Assembly: GCA_963920575.1 (NCBI GenBank)
Contig: OY986963.1
Location: forward strand, 7,044,896-7,108,895
Reading direction: 5' to 3'
Origin: Narthecium ossifragum
Taxonomy: Eukaryota; Streptophyta; Magnoliopsida; Dioscoreales; Nartheciaceae
Length of the DNA: 64,000 bases
Of the stretch, positions 27,701 to 39,700 are shown piece by piece (the stretch's first letter is position 1; the number at the start of each line of letters is the position of its first letter). Both the position numbers and the translations under genes were made by a program. The notes under the pieces were generated by a model. The model saw only the letters and a program-made list of their open reading frames with translations, was not told the origin of the DNA and did not search any database.

Positions 27701-30700
27701 CTTCGATTTTGGGCTTCTTATCGTGGGCAAACCTTAGCAAGGACTGGTATGTCTCTATCCATTTATCTAGTTGATTTGTACATGATAATCTTATAGGGAT
27801 ATTGGAGTCTATATGGCATGATGACAACTATATCATTCGTGTGTGATTCATTATTCTATCGGCATCATGTTCTTTGACATGGTATATGGCTTGGTGTATG
27901 TGCTCTGGTTTTCGAAATATTTATATGAGTAAAAAAGGAGATGAAGTGGGATACTGGGAATATGGAAACCATCTTACGAAAGTTATCCTGCAGTCTAAAG
28001 GAGTCTTCAAGAAGCTGGGGTGTATATATCTTAAGGCTCTTATCACATTGCTTTAGTTGGTGGCTTTTGAACTATATCTTTGCTATAGCGTTTCAATTTT
28101 ATGTACTTGTTTATCACTCTGAAGTTTATGCTTACAGTGCCAATTTATTAACTTTTATGCTTACAGTGCATATTTATTCATTAATAGATGCCGTCTGTAA
28201 TGTTTTCTTTTTGGTAAATGTTCTGCAAATTCATCCACTGTTCTGGTGCACATCACTCTTTTCTCTCTTATTAAAGGTGCATGATTTCTTGTAGGGTGCC
28301 TTTTTTGTTTTTTCAGTTGATTATGCAATTTTTTAGAGCTCTTGTAGTTTAGTATCCCAACAGTATCAATGTGCCATATTTCAAAGAAGAGAATACTAAT
28401 CCTATGGGGGTAATGTGTATAGGTTATTGGTTGTTGATTACGGCAAATCCTGGCCTATATTCTGTGACATCCTTATTGCTGTCGCTTGGATTTTTGGTGT
28501 TAATCTTTGTCAGAAGTGACACAAGTCTGTTGTTGACTGTTTCCATACATGAACTGTATCTGCCAAGTATTGAGTTAATTGTTCCTCTTTGGAGTTTGTT
28601 TAGTTCTCAAAGATCTCGTTAATTTAATCGTTAACCTGTCGATTTGGTTTCTTATGAATTTGCTTCTAACCTTTATTTTGATGTTATACACATATCTGAC
28701 ACAATTTCACCTCATCTCTCTATGTCGCATTCTCACTTTGCATTATTATCCTCAAATAACAAAAGTTCGCGGAATGATGTATTACCGAAGAGCTCTTATA
28801 CTTCAAAGTTATTTGGAAAGAACTGCCTCTGAAGGTATGCAAATGTCTTCTACAGTTTTTATAGTGTAGGAGATTAGTTAAGCATTTCTTTGTATTGACA
28901 GACCTAGAAGCTGCTGTCACTGATGCTACCACGTTGGAGACTCAGGGCTTTGAGCTGTCTCCGGAAGCTCGGGCTCAGGCAGATCTGAAGTTTACATATG
29001 TTGTGACGTGCCAAATATATGGGAAACAAAAGGAAGAACAAAAGCCAGAGGCTGCTGATATTGCATTGTTAATGCAACGGTTTGTATATCAAATCAAATC
29101 TGTATAATATGCTTTTCATGCTTTCCTTTCTCTTGGGTCCTACATGACTCGTTTTCTTTAGCTAATGTTTCCATTTTTTCATATTGGAAGAAATGAGGCA
29201 CTTAGAGTTGCTTATATTCATGTTGCTGAGAGTCCAAAAGATGGCAAAGTTCATACTGAATACTACTCAAAGCTTGTCAAAGCAGATATTCATGGCAAAG
29301 ATCAGGTACTGTTTTCCATGTTGAGTTTTTTTTTTTCCACAACAGCATATGCTCCATGATGATGGCTTTTCTTCCATGATTTCCTAACCTTCTCTTTTCT
29401 TAACTTCTTATCGCTCTCTTAATGATGCCTACTTTTGGAGGGGGTAGAAGAGGGGTATGGTTTGTTGTCTGGAGAAGGGGTTTTGTGCACACTTTGCTTC
29501 TTGCTACCGAAAACTCAACCGAATAGTTAACGTTCACGCTCTTGAGTTCAACCATTCAAATGTCTTCCAAGTCGTAGAATAATAAAAATAGAAAGGGATT
29601 AGGGTAAGTTTTGATATGGTGAGCACTGAGCACCTTAGCTCATGCAGAATAAGTCATAGATAACTTTGGCCTCTAGTATGCACCTTGGACACATTCTAGA
29701 TTATGATTTATCAAGATATGGTTGTAGACATATTTGGCTTATGTTCTGCGCCTTGGTTACGTTCTAATTTAGATGGTTACAAGAATAAGTAGTAATATGG
29801 TGGCACATTTTTGTCCGAATTGCATGATATAGATCATATATCATTGGCTTATATTTGCCATCTTGGAACATTCTAACTTATCATTTATCAAAATGTAATT
29901 CATATCTTCTTTGGGCTACATTCTGCACTTCGATACATCCAAACTTTTCAATTTTGCAATCATTTGATATGTCCTTACTATTTGGTTTATGGTTCCATTT
30001 TGATCTGATCATATTGTAGATTGAAATAGGATATGTCCAACAATTTGTTGCGGGGAATCACAGACATGGAACTGCTTCATGATCATTCAAATCTATTTCA
30101 CTTGGTGGCAGCTAAATTAGTTGTGGGTCCTACTTTAATGAATTAGATTGAAATAGTATATGTTCAAACAATTGGGTTTAGGGAACCACAGATATGGAAT
30201 TGCTTCATGATCGGGCAAATCTAGTTCACTCTTGCAACTAAATTAGTTGTGGCTCCTAGCTCTATGATATGCTTGCGAGAAATATATCTTAACAAAGCAC
30301 TATAAATTTCTTTGAGAGTTTTAGTATGATAATGATATATCTAAAACTACACACCAACTCTCTGTGCTCTATATTTATGTGTCTATCTGTATTCTTTAGG
30401 CTAGAATTCCTGTACTTTTGCTTATAAGGAGCTTCGTTATGTCATGTGCGAATGTGTACATACAAGGGATTCATAGCTATTGGCTAAATACATCCCTATA
30501 TGCACACTTATAATACATATATCTTGGCATATGATCTATTCATAACTGTATATATTAAATGTTTGCATGATAATTTGTATATTTTTTGGATTAATATTAT
30601 TTCATGTATGCCTTTGTGTCAGAAGTGATGAAACAAAATGTAGCAAACTATTTCACAACTTTTTCCTTATATCCGACGAGCTTTTATTACCCTTGCTGTG

Positions 30701-33700
30701 TTCTTTTCCCGAATTTTCATTGTTGGTATTCTTGATATCTCAGGAAATCTACTCTGTAAAATTGCCTGGTAATCCAAAGCTTGGTGAAGGTAAACCTGAA
30801 AATCAGAACCATGCAATCGTATTTACTCGTGGAAATGCGCTTCAGACTATTGATATGAATCAGGTAACAAGGTGTTGGATGTTTATGCTTGTTAACGGAA
30901 TATGCACATTGAGTTGGATAGAACAAACAAATAAGCCCTTGTTTAGCTGTTACAATTTAAACTTTTATTAGCAGTTCAGACCATGGATTGCTATGCCGGC
31001 AACTCGCCGGTACGGTACGCGCCGTGCCGGACCGGTATGCCCCATTCCGATCCAGATGAGTGAAATTTACTCGATTTCAAGAGTGAAAACATATCAAAGT
31101 AGTATAATACAATACATGACACATAATCAACAACTCAATACATCTCTTATATGAGTACACACCAAGCTCTTACTCAGACTAATCATAATCTGTCATCCGG
31201 TGGTTTAAAATAAATGTTTCTAGTAGAACTCAGGTGTTGCATATACTGAGGGAAAGTCATATAAGGAGAATAATAGACTTCAAACTCTCTTATGAGTGAC
31301 TGGTACTCTACAACATCACGTTGGAAATCAATGACAGTTTCAAGAGTCTGTATAGTCACCATTTCAATCTGATATGGTTGGTATGGCTGGTTTGTATCAG
31401 GATAGCCATACGAATATCCAGAACTATCATGCGAAGTAGATGATCCGGTATTTCCAAAAATACCCTATATAAAGGTAGGCTCATGTGGCCATTGAGGCTG
31501 GCCGATGTGAGTAGAATGCTAGGACATAGCATAACTGTCCTGATCCTTCCCCTTTCTTTTATATACCGCATTGGCCTTACCCCTGGATGTTTTGCGCTAT
31601 GATCATAATCCTGAGTAGCATGGTGATAGACTTGTTCCTCAGTAAAACATATGCCTCTTTGAGCCTCTGCCCCTAGGACGAATGTCTCTTCTCCTCCGGC
31701 CTTGGCATCGTCATCACCTCCACTTTCTCTTGTCTCGGAAGACGACAACTTGCTATCAGTAGTCTCGGCATCTTCAACATCCATAGGACTTTTGGATTGG
31801 CGTCCTGCAAATGTCGGCGGATGAGAACTTGCAGCTCGTCCCCATTGGTCTCCAGACACCTAGCTCGTATGATCTCTTTTATCTCTAGCGCCCTGCATGA
31901 GGCTCTCAGACTCGCTATCATCATCCCCAAGTCGGGGCTCATTAGGTCTAGCATGTGATCTGCTTGAACTCACAACAGCTCTATGTGATCTTGCAGGACG
32001 CCAATCATCAACAGGATGACCCACATGTTCCTTGCTCTAGGCATCAACGTCGTCCACTCTCACCTCATGCGAAATGTACCGATAAAGACGCGGTGAGTCA
32101 CCAGGCTCATCAAGCTCTGGGTTCGGCTGGTCATCTATAGTTTGCAACCAATCGTTGATAGGATCAGAGTCATCATCGAAAAAACCAACATCTAAAATGT
32201 CGACCTCTCCAACATCTTTTGACAAATCCGTGTTGATGTGTCGCAGTCTAAGCCTCATGTTGTAGTGGACGTACACCATCTTCTTTAGACAAGCATATGA
32301 TAGACGATTTCACACTTTGGTGTAGATGAGTGCGAATGTATACCAGTTGCGTTCACATCCACTAGATGAGGTGGTTTGCGAGAGGATGTGGATCTCTAGT
32401 TTTTGTAAGTTGGGTGTAGAGTCTCCGTATTGCACCTACCACTCAGCTGTGACAAGAAACAACTGCTACGGTTAGATTTAGTTATATCAATTAGCTTAGC
32501 ATACCATAATTGACTCATAGATTAAAACATAAGCTCACCGGGATCAGTGTTATATCACACAATGACCACCACGTTTTCTCCAAAATATCCCGCAGCTTCT
32601 CGAAACAAACTTTCCTCGTTAATCGCAAAAGAAGCACACTCAATATCGGGTTGAAGTTTAAGTATCCAGATCCGCAATGCTCACAGTAAATAATGTTGCA
32701 TGCTTAAGCTATAATGGTAGTGTAGTCCCGCATGCAGATAGTAACCTATCATATAGAGAACATGATTGGCCAGTGCTTATAATTTAGTAAATAACCTAAA
32801 GTCTTTGGATGATGATTGGCGTACCTGCTAAGTGGAGGTCTTGGCCCATCTGTGTGTCCCACCGGCGATCAATGATCCACAAGATCGGATCAGAAAGTCG
32901 CGTTTCTGCTTGCTTTATCTCATCTTTCGTTATCTTTAGCGCGTGATAAACATAGTCCATTTGAGGCCTAGTGTCACTGTCAACTATACGTAGAATAGAA
33001 TACAAGGGCTCTACGGATCTGATGATCTCGCTTGCATGCTCCCAAAATTTGCCTGAAATGATCATGTGCTCAGCCTGTTTCCCCTCGTCTTTTTGAGCAT
33101 ATTTGGAACTCGTCCAATCAATGGATGCAAAAAACGCTTTCAACCCATTCTTCCTTTTAGCCATAGACTGAAGTGCGATAAAATTAGTTCCGAACCTAAT
33201 GAGGCCCGGTCGTATGAGCTCTACTTCAGTATATGCCATGAAGATAATGTGAGTTGTATAGATATCTGGCCACATGTTGGGCTTTCTAGATGATACTCTT
33301 CACCATTTTTATATCCCTAATGTCATGAAAGATTAAATTAATACAGTGTGCTGCACAATGAGTCCAGAACAAATGACCTCTTCTCTCCTTAAGCATCTCG
33401 TCCGTCTTTTTAAAGTTTGCGTCATTATAAGTAACAATTTGAATTATTGAAAAGAAAATCATTAGTATCTAGACAAAAGTAATGGCAAAAATTCTACAAT
33501 ATCATGTAGTACATCTTCCATCAGACGATATATGTAGTTTGCGTTGTGAATATCATTTGAGGCATTCACCGCAAGGATTGCCGTGCCGGCAACCCACCGG
33601 TACGGGACGCGCCGCCGGTACGCGCTGTGCCGGACCGGTACGCGCCGGTGCCGGTCCAGATGAGTGAAATTCACTTGTTTTCAACATCTTCAATTGACCA

Positions 33701-36700
33701 AATATAATCTCTTGTACCAGAGTAGAGTGAAAACATATCAAAGTAGTATAATACAATACATGACACATAATCAACAGCTCAATACATCTCTTATATGAGT
33801 ACACACCAAACTCTTTCTCAGACTAACCATAACATATTATATGAGGCTTATCAGTAACATCAGCAATTAACGAAAAAATTAACATGAATAAGTCATAAAA
33901 AAACTAAATAGCATCAGAAAGTAATATAATAACTAAAATGATTATTAACATAAAATTTTAAAATTTCATATGATACATTTAATTATTAAAAAGTTACCAT
34001 TATTAGCTAAAAAACAATGCTAAAAATAATAATTATTAAATAAAAAAGCTACTAATTACCATCATTAAATAAAAAATAATATATTATATAAGGCTTTTCA
34101 TTGATTCATATCAATTTTTATTTTTAACTTCTTCCTGACTTGCTGACTATCTGGACAACATGTCGTACACAGATTAACCATCCGGTTCTAATTACCAAAA
34201 GTTACCATTATGTGAGTCACCCCTAAGTCTCTCTCCTCCCTCCTCCTCCTCCTCTCTCTCTCTCTCCCTCTCCCTCTCTCTCCTTCCTTTTCTTTCTCCC
34301 CAGGTGGCAGCTCCACTCCCGAGACCCTCCTCTTTTTTTCTCCCGAGCGGCTCCTCTTTTTTTTTGTTCTCCCGAGCGGCTCCTCCACTCCCGGCTCCTC
34401 CTCTCCTCCTCACGCGGCTCCTCCTCGCCTCCGGCCCCTCCCCTCCGCCTCGTGCTCCCCCCTCGCCTCTGCCTCGTGCTCCCCCCTCCCTCCAGTTCTT
34501 CCCCTCTCTTTCCCTCCTCCCCTCTCTCTTTCCCTCCTTCCCCTCTTTCTCTCCTCTTTCCGGCTCCCCTGCTTCTCCTGCCTCCGGTACGGTACGCGTC
34601 GCCTAAGTACCGGGCGATACCGTATGTATCGCCCGGCACATCTCCAGCACCCCTCCGATACCGATTCGGGGGGTTTTTTTTTGCCCCGGTTAGCAGCCGG
34701 TCCGGTACATACCGGGCGGCACGGACATGTGCCATCCGGTATGGAAATCCTTGATTCACAGACTTCATAAACACGACATTTTTGTTGCAGTATACGAGGA
34801 AGTTGATGATGGACAACCTCGTGGGATCTTTCCAGTTATCACACATCAAAGACACCCTATAAGCACCCCACTGTGTTTTCAATGTGGATGTATACTTGCG
34901 AATGTCCTCGATCTCATCATTCAATCCCTGAGCCATGTTTCTGGACTGTACTGATCATAACTCGAAAATAAGTATTTACGGATGTGAATGGAGGTATATA
35001 GCTAAAGTGAAATCATTTAGATATGTTGCGCCCTATTGCCTTCTTCTTCTTTCCTTTCCAGTCATTGATCCGTTTTTGTTTGGACTCTTGACCAGGAAAT
35101 GCGTTTGAATCTATGTCTCTAACATCTACGCTTCTCCTGCCTATGACGTTTGTGCTTGCTCTACCCCTTTTCCTGCGAGATTCGAACATACCAAGAAGAA
35201 AATTATGTCTGTTGAGCTTTCGGGGAGGGAAATCAGCTCCAACATCCGATTCGTCAAAGCATTGTGAACTAGAACCAATCTCATATTCCGAAGGACAAAA
35301 TCTGCCTCTTTGCCGTTGAATCTCCTTCCACACCCATCGATCTTCTGACGACTCATTCATAGCTACACAAATTTATGCTTTAAAATTGTCCCCCATACCC
35401 TCGTAGTGATTAACAATCGGAGACTCTGTAGCCCGTCTGTCGATCTCTAATTGACATCTTTCGGCTGCCTTTTTCCCCTCCTTTAATGCCTCTATCTCCT
35501 GTTTAAGTGCCCGCTTGACCTCCTGTGGTACTTTAGTGCATTTGTTCGTGTCTCCTGCAATACCGGCCACATGCATTTTCAGTCTGCTCACCCCTCCTTC
35601 CTTTCCGATCATACCACAATACTTGCACTTCCAGTGATGTCTGTTCCCATTAACCATCTCTCCATACTCCCATCCGATGTCCACACTCCTTGGGCGGCAT
35701 CTTCAATAACACCTTCAAAAACAAAGCATTCCAACAGGAAATTCATGAAAATTTTCAAACCTTTTTTAACACCTTCAAATATGGACAAATACTAGTTTTC
35801 TCATTTGTCCACCAAGTTGAATTAATTTTGATATAAAATACAACATTTATCAATTAATATGAAAATTATCGTAATTAATTAACATAGAAAGTAACAACAT
35901 CAATTAACGTAAAAATTAACATGAATAAGTCATAAAAAACTAAATAACATTAGAAAGTAATATAATAAGTAAATGATTATTAACATAAAATTTTAAAATT
36001 TCATATGATACATTTAATTATCGGAAAGTTACCATTATTAGATAAAAAAGAATGCTAAAAACAATCATTATTAAATAAATAATGTTACTAATTACCATCA
36101 TCAAATAAAAAATAATAATAAATAACATATTATATGAGGCTTATCATTGATACATCAAAACTAATGATAAATAACATACCGATTTTTATTTTTAGTTTTT
36201 CGGCACTCACTCACCCCCTCTCTCCTTCTCTGACTTGCTGCACTCACTCACCCCCCCTCTCTGCTTCTCCGACTTGCTGCACTCACTTATCCCCCTCTGT
36301 CTCCTTCTCCGACTTGCTGCACTACCCGACCAGCTTCTTCTATTTCATTTCTCCTTATCTTGCTCTGCATGATGCCCACAAATTCATGTGTCACCCCTCC
36401 TCTCTCTTCTCCCTTTTCTTTGTTTTTCTCCACGTGGCCACTACTCTCCCCTCTCCTTCTCTTTTTTTTCTTCCGCAGGCCCTCTTCACTCCTTACCTAC
36501 CCCCGAGATCGCGTTCACAGCTCCTCCTCTCCACTCGACTCCTCCTCTCCTCTGCCTCCGGCCCCTCCCCTCCGCCTCCGGCTCCTCTCCTCCGCCTCGG
36601 GCTCCGACTCCTTCTCCCCTCCACCACTGTCTCCTCCTCTTCTCCGCCTCGTCCTCCTCCCGGCTCCTCCCCTCTCTCTTTCTCTCCTCTTTCCCTCTTC

Positions 36701-39700
36701 CTCTGTTTCTCCACTCCCCTCTCTCTTTCCCTCCTCCCTCTTCCTCAGTTCCTCTGGCTCCTCTGGCTCCTCTGTTCCTCTTCTCTTTTCCCTCTCTCTC
36801 TTTCTCTCCTCCCTCTTCCTCAGTTTCTTCCCTCCTTCCCTCTTTCCCCTCCATGCTATAAACCAGTGAAGGTGTCGGTGCAATTAAGCTGTTAGTCCAA
36901 TCAGCCAAAGAAGCCGTCGGTGCAATCATCTGAAGTTGTCGGTGCAATAATCCGAAGTTGTCGGCGAATTAGTGCAATCGTCCACGACGGTACGGTACGT
37001 ATCGGGTAAGTACCGGGCGATACATAAAGGTATCGCCTGGCACAACTCCGGCACCCCCCCGATACCGATTCGGCGATTCGGGGGGGGGGGGGGGGGGGGT
37101 ATCCCGGCTAGCTGCCGGTATGGAAATCCTTGGTTCAGACTATTGATATGAAGCAGGTAACTAGGCATTGGATGTTTACGTTTGTTTATGGAATATATGC
37201 ACATTGAGTTGGATAGAACAAACAAATAAGCCCTCGTTTAGTTTTTACAATTTAAACTTTTATAAGCACCTAAATTTGATCCTAACTGTATAGCATTCAG
37301 CAAAATTTATTTCAGTCTGCTTTGTTATATTATGTCTGCAAAGCCTTTTCCAGAAATTGTGATCTTGTACTAATTATATCAGTTGTATGTGCAAGTATTC
37401 TGAGAGTTATTTGTGATCTTCACTTTTGATTTTCTTGAATTTAATGGTCTGTAGGATCTGATATCCTCTGCTATTGTATTTGCAGATTTTAGTCATTAAT
37501 ATACGTTGTATGTCTTTCTCAGTGACTGTTATTAATTATCACTATGGACATCTGAGAGAAGTCATGGTATTTGATATGCTTATAGCACTGTAACATGCCT
37601 GCACCCAAAACTGTGTCGAGTAAAACAATTTCACTTCATGGAACTTTGCATGTCTTTAACAAATCTTTCCGCTTTGGCGAATGACAGTTGCATGGTATGC
37701 GATTCATATTTTTGTCTGTAGCTGGTCAACAAATATCAGATGGCAGAACTTAAATTTAGATCCAATAGAGTTTGTATGATCTTGGTCCTAGACAGAACTG
37801 TGACATGGAATATTCATCTACATTGTATTGATTCTCGTAGATACCGTGCTTAGAAGATGGAAGAGAAGATGACAAACTGACTTCTCAGAGACGCAGTCTG
37901 ATGTCTAAATAATCGTATTGAGCCTTGTGTTATAGACCTGTTCGTTATCTGTCATATATCTTGCAACTTCTCGAATCTCTTGCTCCATGGTCTGTGTCCT
38001 GAGTAGCATGCATGAAATGCTGCTTCTTTATGTTACATGATGTCTCTCTGAGATTGTGTAGCAGTGATTCATGTGTCGTCTCTGCCATCATTCTCGTTGT
38101 TGTCGCATGTTGTTGTTCCTGGACCGATGCGCACTAGCTGTTTACGAGCCTGTCTCCCTGTTGTCTGCCATATGTCATGATGCCGGGGAAGTCCGACCAT
38201 GAATATCTTGTGCATCACTACCTCGTCCACACTTTCCCCCTTGCATATGACGATCAAACTCAGCATTAGAGTCACTACCACCTTAGGTCATCATGGGATT
38301 GACCCTTTGTGGTTCTGTCAAAGGTCTGATATGCTCCAACACAGGCATCAATGACCTCTATGCCTACCTCGTCAATGGTATATCTGGATGGTCGTGGTGG
38401 ATCACCTAGCTCATCTAGTAACGGATCCTCATGGGTCTCTGTAATCCATAGCTGATCATAATCATCCTCCACAAAGCCTTGACAGTCTCTATCACATCCT
38501 CCCCGTTTCCTTAGCATGGTCCTTGGTGATATGTCTCATTCAAAGTCTCATGTACTGTACATTCACCATCTTCTTTGATTGAGTGTATGAGAGTCGGTTT
38601 CACACTTTTGCAAATGGTCCGTGCAAATGTGGACCATTTTACATGATCCGAGTCACAAGCTTCCTCAGATTCAGCGGCGAGTTTCCATNNNNNNNNNNNN
38701 NNNNNNNNNNNNNNNNNNNNNNNNNNNNNNNNNNNNNNNNNNNNNNNNNNNNNNNNNNNNNNNNNNNNNNNNNNNNNNNNNNNNNNNNNNNNNNNNNNNN
38801 NNNNNNNNNNNNNNNNNNNNNNNNNNNNNNNNNNNNNNNNNNNNNNNNNNNNNNNNNNNNNNNNNNNNNNNNNNNNNNNNNNNNNNNNCCTATTTTAATT
38901 GCTATTTGTCTTTCTTATGCTGTTATTTGCCGAATGAAGCCCATCTAAATAGATTTTTCAACTAAACACAGTGTTTCCTCTTTGGCTTCATTCATGTCCA
39001 ACCAAGAAACAAGCTTTGTGACCTTAGGTCAGCGTGTTCTTGCTAACCCTTTAAAGTAAGTTTTACGTTTTGCTACATCATTTCTTTCTCTATCTGGTTC
39101 TTTAAATCTTGAATGTCTAAAACTGGTTTTCTGTATAGGGTGAGGTTGCATTATGGTCATCCAGATGTTTTCGATAGAGTTTTTCACATAACAAGAGGTG
39201 GTATTAGCAAGGCATCGCGCATAATAAACATCAGTGAAGATATATTTGCAGGTAATTCGTGCTATCTGCAACTTTCATGTTCCTGTGCATTTTCCATCTA
39301 TGCTACTCACTTTGTGTACTTATTCCAGCAATTTGTTAGCTTAGCAATTTAACTTCTATGGTTGTACATTGAAGTATGCGACATGGGATATTCGTGTAAA
39401 GATGGGTGCAGCTGAATTTGATACTAGGTTGATTTTTGTAAGTCAAGTTTGATATTTGTAGACCGTAGTCAATGGTCTTGCTAGTAACATAGAATTATCT
39501 TTGTTAAGAATTTGTTTAAGTTAAAAAAATAAAATGTGGTTATGCTGCTCATGCTTGACAACACTTTGCCGCGGTCTATTGTCTATATGAGCTCGATTGC
39601 TTTGCATACTCTGATGGTGTACTGCTAAATGATGAAATTGAACTTTTTTTCTAACGATTATCTTTTTTTAGCATTTGTTTAGACTCTATAGTTTATATGA

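Larger units (their letters stand above)
30982..37132 (-). mobile_element. 6.15-kb hAT transposon with decayed transposase
   Basis: Terminal inverted repeats start CATGGATTGCTATGCCGGC and (reverse complement of the right end) CAAGGATTTCCATACCGGC, 15 of 19 matching. A perfect 8-bp target-site duplication GTTCAGAC flanks it (30974-30981 and 37133-37140), as expected for hAT elements. It contains a minus-strand transposase remnant (BED finger, DUF659, CAAHC region, C-terminal dimerisation domain) broken by stops, and a nested non-autonomous relative at 33572-34753. The right 1.4 kb (35690-37132) is AT-rich, then CT-rich (36190-36850), then GC-rich with a run of 20 G at 37080-37099. It sits in intron 34 of the callose synthase gene. 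Confidence 0.93.

Noticed and set aside
34223..34936. 237-codon minus-strand frame
   Set aside because: Only its first part (about 34760-34936) is transposase DUF659; the rest is GA-rich low-complexity sequence of the nested element.
36134..36895. 253-codon plus-strand frame and its antisense shadows
   Set aside because: CT-rich right arm of the hAT element, not conserved protein.
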